IMG/VR virus record: IMGVR_UViG_3300028597_000072
Location: 1-23,896 of that record
Source: a virus
Length of the DNA stretch: 23,896 bases
Direction: 5' to 3' (one strand)
The notes below the pieces were generated by a model, which did no database searches, was not told where the DNA came from, and was given only the letters and a program-made list of their open reading frames with translations. How positions within the stretch are numbered: the stretch's first letter is position 1; each line of letters begins with the position of its first letter. Position numbers and translations under genes: made by a program. Positions 22,853-23,896 of this stretch are shown here, in pieces.

Positions 22853-23305
22853 GTGTCAGGTACAACGCTGCTACTCATACTGAAGTCTCTCTTCCCTTTG
22901 GCACGCGAAATTATCCTGAAGGACAAAGACCTCAGGGCTTTCTTACTAGACAACAAGTTAGCGAGCATCCTCAGCGGCTGTCTGATTTTCCTGTTCGTGT
23001 TGTTTCTCTATATAAGCGAAGTCGCTGACTCAGCGCTGAAGGACCTCGACCGACTCAAGTTCGTTTACGAGCATCAGTCTCGCACTGTCGAAGAATTGAA
23101 GGAGCGGAATGCTGCTTTGGAGAAGGATAAGCAAAGTCTGCTTGAAGCCCTGAACAATCGGGAACCTCCCCAAAGTCCTACCAACCATCATCAGCCACCC
23201 GACGCAAAGCCTCCACGTAGAACTCGATCGAAGCTACCGGACGATGTGAGTATCAAGTTCTACATTGAACAACGCCTGCGCTCGCTCGAACAAGACGGGA
23301 AGTAA
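22853..23305 (+). CDS. Putative inner-membrane spanin subunit (Rz-like)
   Basis: A 150-residue protein (from GTG 22853). A cytoplasmic start (SGTTLLLILKSLFPLAREII) leads to one transmembrane helix at about 37-55 (ASILSGCLIFLFVLFLYIS), then a charged coiled coil (60-101: LKDLDRLKFVYEHQSRTVEE, ERNAALEKDKQSLLEALNN), a Pro-rich linker (105-121) and a basic helical end. This is the layout of i-spanins: inner-membrane anchor with a periplasmic coiled coil that, with an outer-membrane lipoprotein, fuses the two membranes at the end of lysis. The next gene, three bases on, encodes such a lipoprotein. I prefer the GTG at 22853 (AGAGGA seven bases upstream) over the TTG at 22832. A different membrane protein cannot be excluded. 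Confidence 0.58.
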   Translation: MSGTTLLLILKSLFPLAREIILKDKDLRAFLLDNKLASILSGCLIFLFVLFLYISEVADSALKDLDRLKFVYEHQSRTVEELKERNAALEKDKQSLLEALNNREPPQSPTNHHQPPDAKPPRRTRSKLPDDVSIKFYIEQRLRSLEQDGK

Positions 23306-23308
23306 CCA

Positions 23309-23665
23309 ATGTCCAACCCTAGACTCTTGATCCAAATACCTCTCCTGCTCTTGGGATCATGCACCCCCATCACCCCCGCATCGATCCAGATCTACAACAA
23401 CATCAACATCGATCCTGACTTAAGTCAGGTCGACAGTCGACTGAAGCCGAGAGTCGACCGCTTGATGGAGAAGGAGTGTAAAGCGATCGAGAAGGCCGAA
23501 CTCAACGCGTACCACATGCCGAACCTTCCGGACATCAGTAAGATGGATCCTGATGATTCGAAGGCTCTGATCGATGCGCTCTTTGCGCACATCTCAGAAT
23601 TGAGGAAGCAGTACGGGACATTGAAGGATCAGTTCCAATGCAACCTCGATCACCCGACGCCTTAA
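23309..23665 (+). CDS. Putative outer-membrane lipoprotein (o-spanin, Rz1-like)
   Basis: A 118-residue protein with a short signal peptide (NPRLLIQIPLLLLGSC) ending in a lipobox L-G-S-C, so Cys18 would be lipidated and cleaved there; Thr at +2 does not retain it in the inner membrane. The mature ~101 residues are helical and charged (SQVDSRLKPRVDRLMEKECK, LIDALFAHISELRKQYGTLK), with further cysteines at 57 and 111 that could form disulfides. Directly after a membrane-anchored coiled-coil gene, this fits an o-spanin partner. Separate, non-overlapping spanin genes are a known arrangement. Longer than the classical Rz1. Another phage lipoprotein, such as an immunity protein, is possible. Confidence 0.6.
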   Translation: MSNPRLLIQIPLLLLGSCTPITPASIQIYNNINIDPDLSQVDSRLKPRVDRLMEKECKAIEKAELNAYHMPNLPDISKMDPDDSKALIDALFAHISELRKQYGTLKDQFQCNLDHPTP

Positions 23666-23716
23666 AAAGCTACCGGGCCTGCTAATCATTTAGAGAGTAT
23701 CAGCAAGGAACTTGAG

Positions 23717-23896
23717 ATGTCTGAGACCGCAGTGTCTACTCGGGCCGTGATTTACGTGGACGGCGGCTACCTTCCGGATAAACGGATCGGTGGTTGGGGC
23801 GTCCACGGTTACACCTACTTCGACGAGCTGCCGAAGAAAGGTACCGGCAATCCGAAAGCAGTACCGACCGACAACGGGTACCTTGGGACTGACATC
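23717..23896 (+). CDS. Ribonuclease HI, N-terminal part (cut by the window edge)
   Basis: The first 60 residues are visible. AVIYVDGGYLPDKRIGGWGV (10-29) matches the first strand pair of RNase HI (Y-x-D-G-x...G-G-W-G-V), with Asp15 as the first catalytic, metal-binding carboxylate. RNase HI cuts the RNA strand of RNA-DNA hybrids, for example Okazaki primers. The remaining catalytic residues lie beyond the right edge. ATG at 23717 follows AAGGA with a seven-base gap. A 51-base gap after the lipoprotein gene shows no clear terminator, so it may be co-transcribed with it. Confidence 0.85.
   Translation, partial: MSETAVSTRAVIYVDGGYLPDKRIGGWGVHGYTYFDELPKKGTGNPKAVPTDNGYLGTDI

Noticed and set aside
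1-23896. tRNA genes, CRISPR arrays and insertion sequences
   Set aside because: No cloverleaf-like segment, regularly spaced repeat or transposase-like frame with inverted repeats was seen; a tRNAscan-SE run would be the decisive check for tRNAs.

Overview
The window is an interior piece of a large tailed-phage genome, most likely a contractile-tailed jumbo myovirus of a Gram-negative host. Contractile tail: a spike protein with a repetitive beta-helix-like C-terminus is translationally coupled to a PAAR tip protein. Gram-negative host: there is an endolysin with a peptidoglycan-binding domain plus a transglycosylase domain, and an adjacent inner-membrane/lipoprotein spanin-like pair. Large genome: many unrecognised genes, an AAA+ ATPase, an SbcC/gp46-type ATPase and an RNase H. 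The GC-rich, Pseudomonas-like codon use and the endolysin architecture (as in phiKZ gp144 and EL gp188) make a phiKZ-like Pseudomonas phage plausible, but that is inference. No tRNA, rRNA, insertion sequence or CRISPR array was seen.

Layout. Bases 1-3723 are a plus-strand block: the acidic tail of an upstream gene, a 320-base leader with hairpins and tiny ORFs, an AAA+ ATPase, a reading frame with no normal start codon, a membrane-anchored protein and two unknown proteins, closed by a strong terminator (3680-3723). Bases 3725-15216 are one long minus-strand operon, transcribed from the right: a connector protein, a ~980-residue fibre protein and two small fibre-like proteins, then the same four gene types again, then an unknown protein and the endolysin. 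Bases 15291-16541 hold a lone plus-strand unknown gene. Bases 16585-17684 (minus) hold the tail spike and its PAAR tip. Bases 17756-20726 (plus) hold the SbcC-like ATPase and two small coupled genes. Bases 20767-22734 (minus) hold two probable virion proteins. Bases 22853-23896 (plus) hold the spanin-like pair and the start of an RNase HI gene.

How it fits together. The minus strand carries mostly virion parts (spike, tip, fibres, endolysin); the plus strand carries nucleic-acid enzymes, membrane proteins and the spanins. Perfect-stem hairpins separate the convergent blocks (3680, 16553, 20730). Three short divergent gaps (15217-15290, 17685-17755, 22735-22852) must hold promoters; two of them share a near-identical 18-base motif.

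The most distinctive element is the fibre locus (5045-15216). It is an ancient tandem duplication of a four-gene module, and its six fibre-type proteins share a C-terminal signature (G-x-x-[IV]-P, then a Trp within four residues of the C-terminus). This suggests a multi-component receptor-binding apparatus built on one common end-domain.
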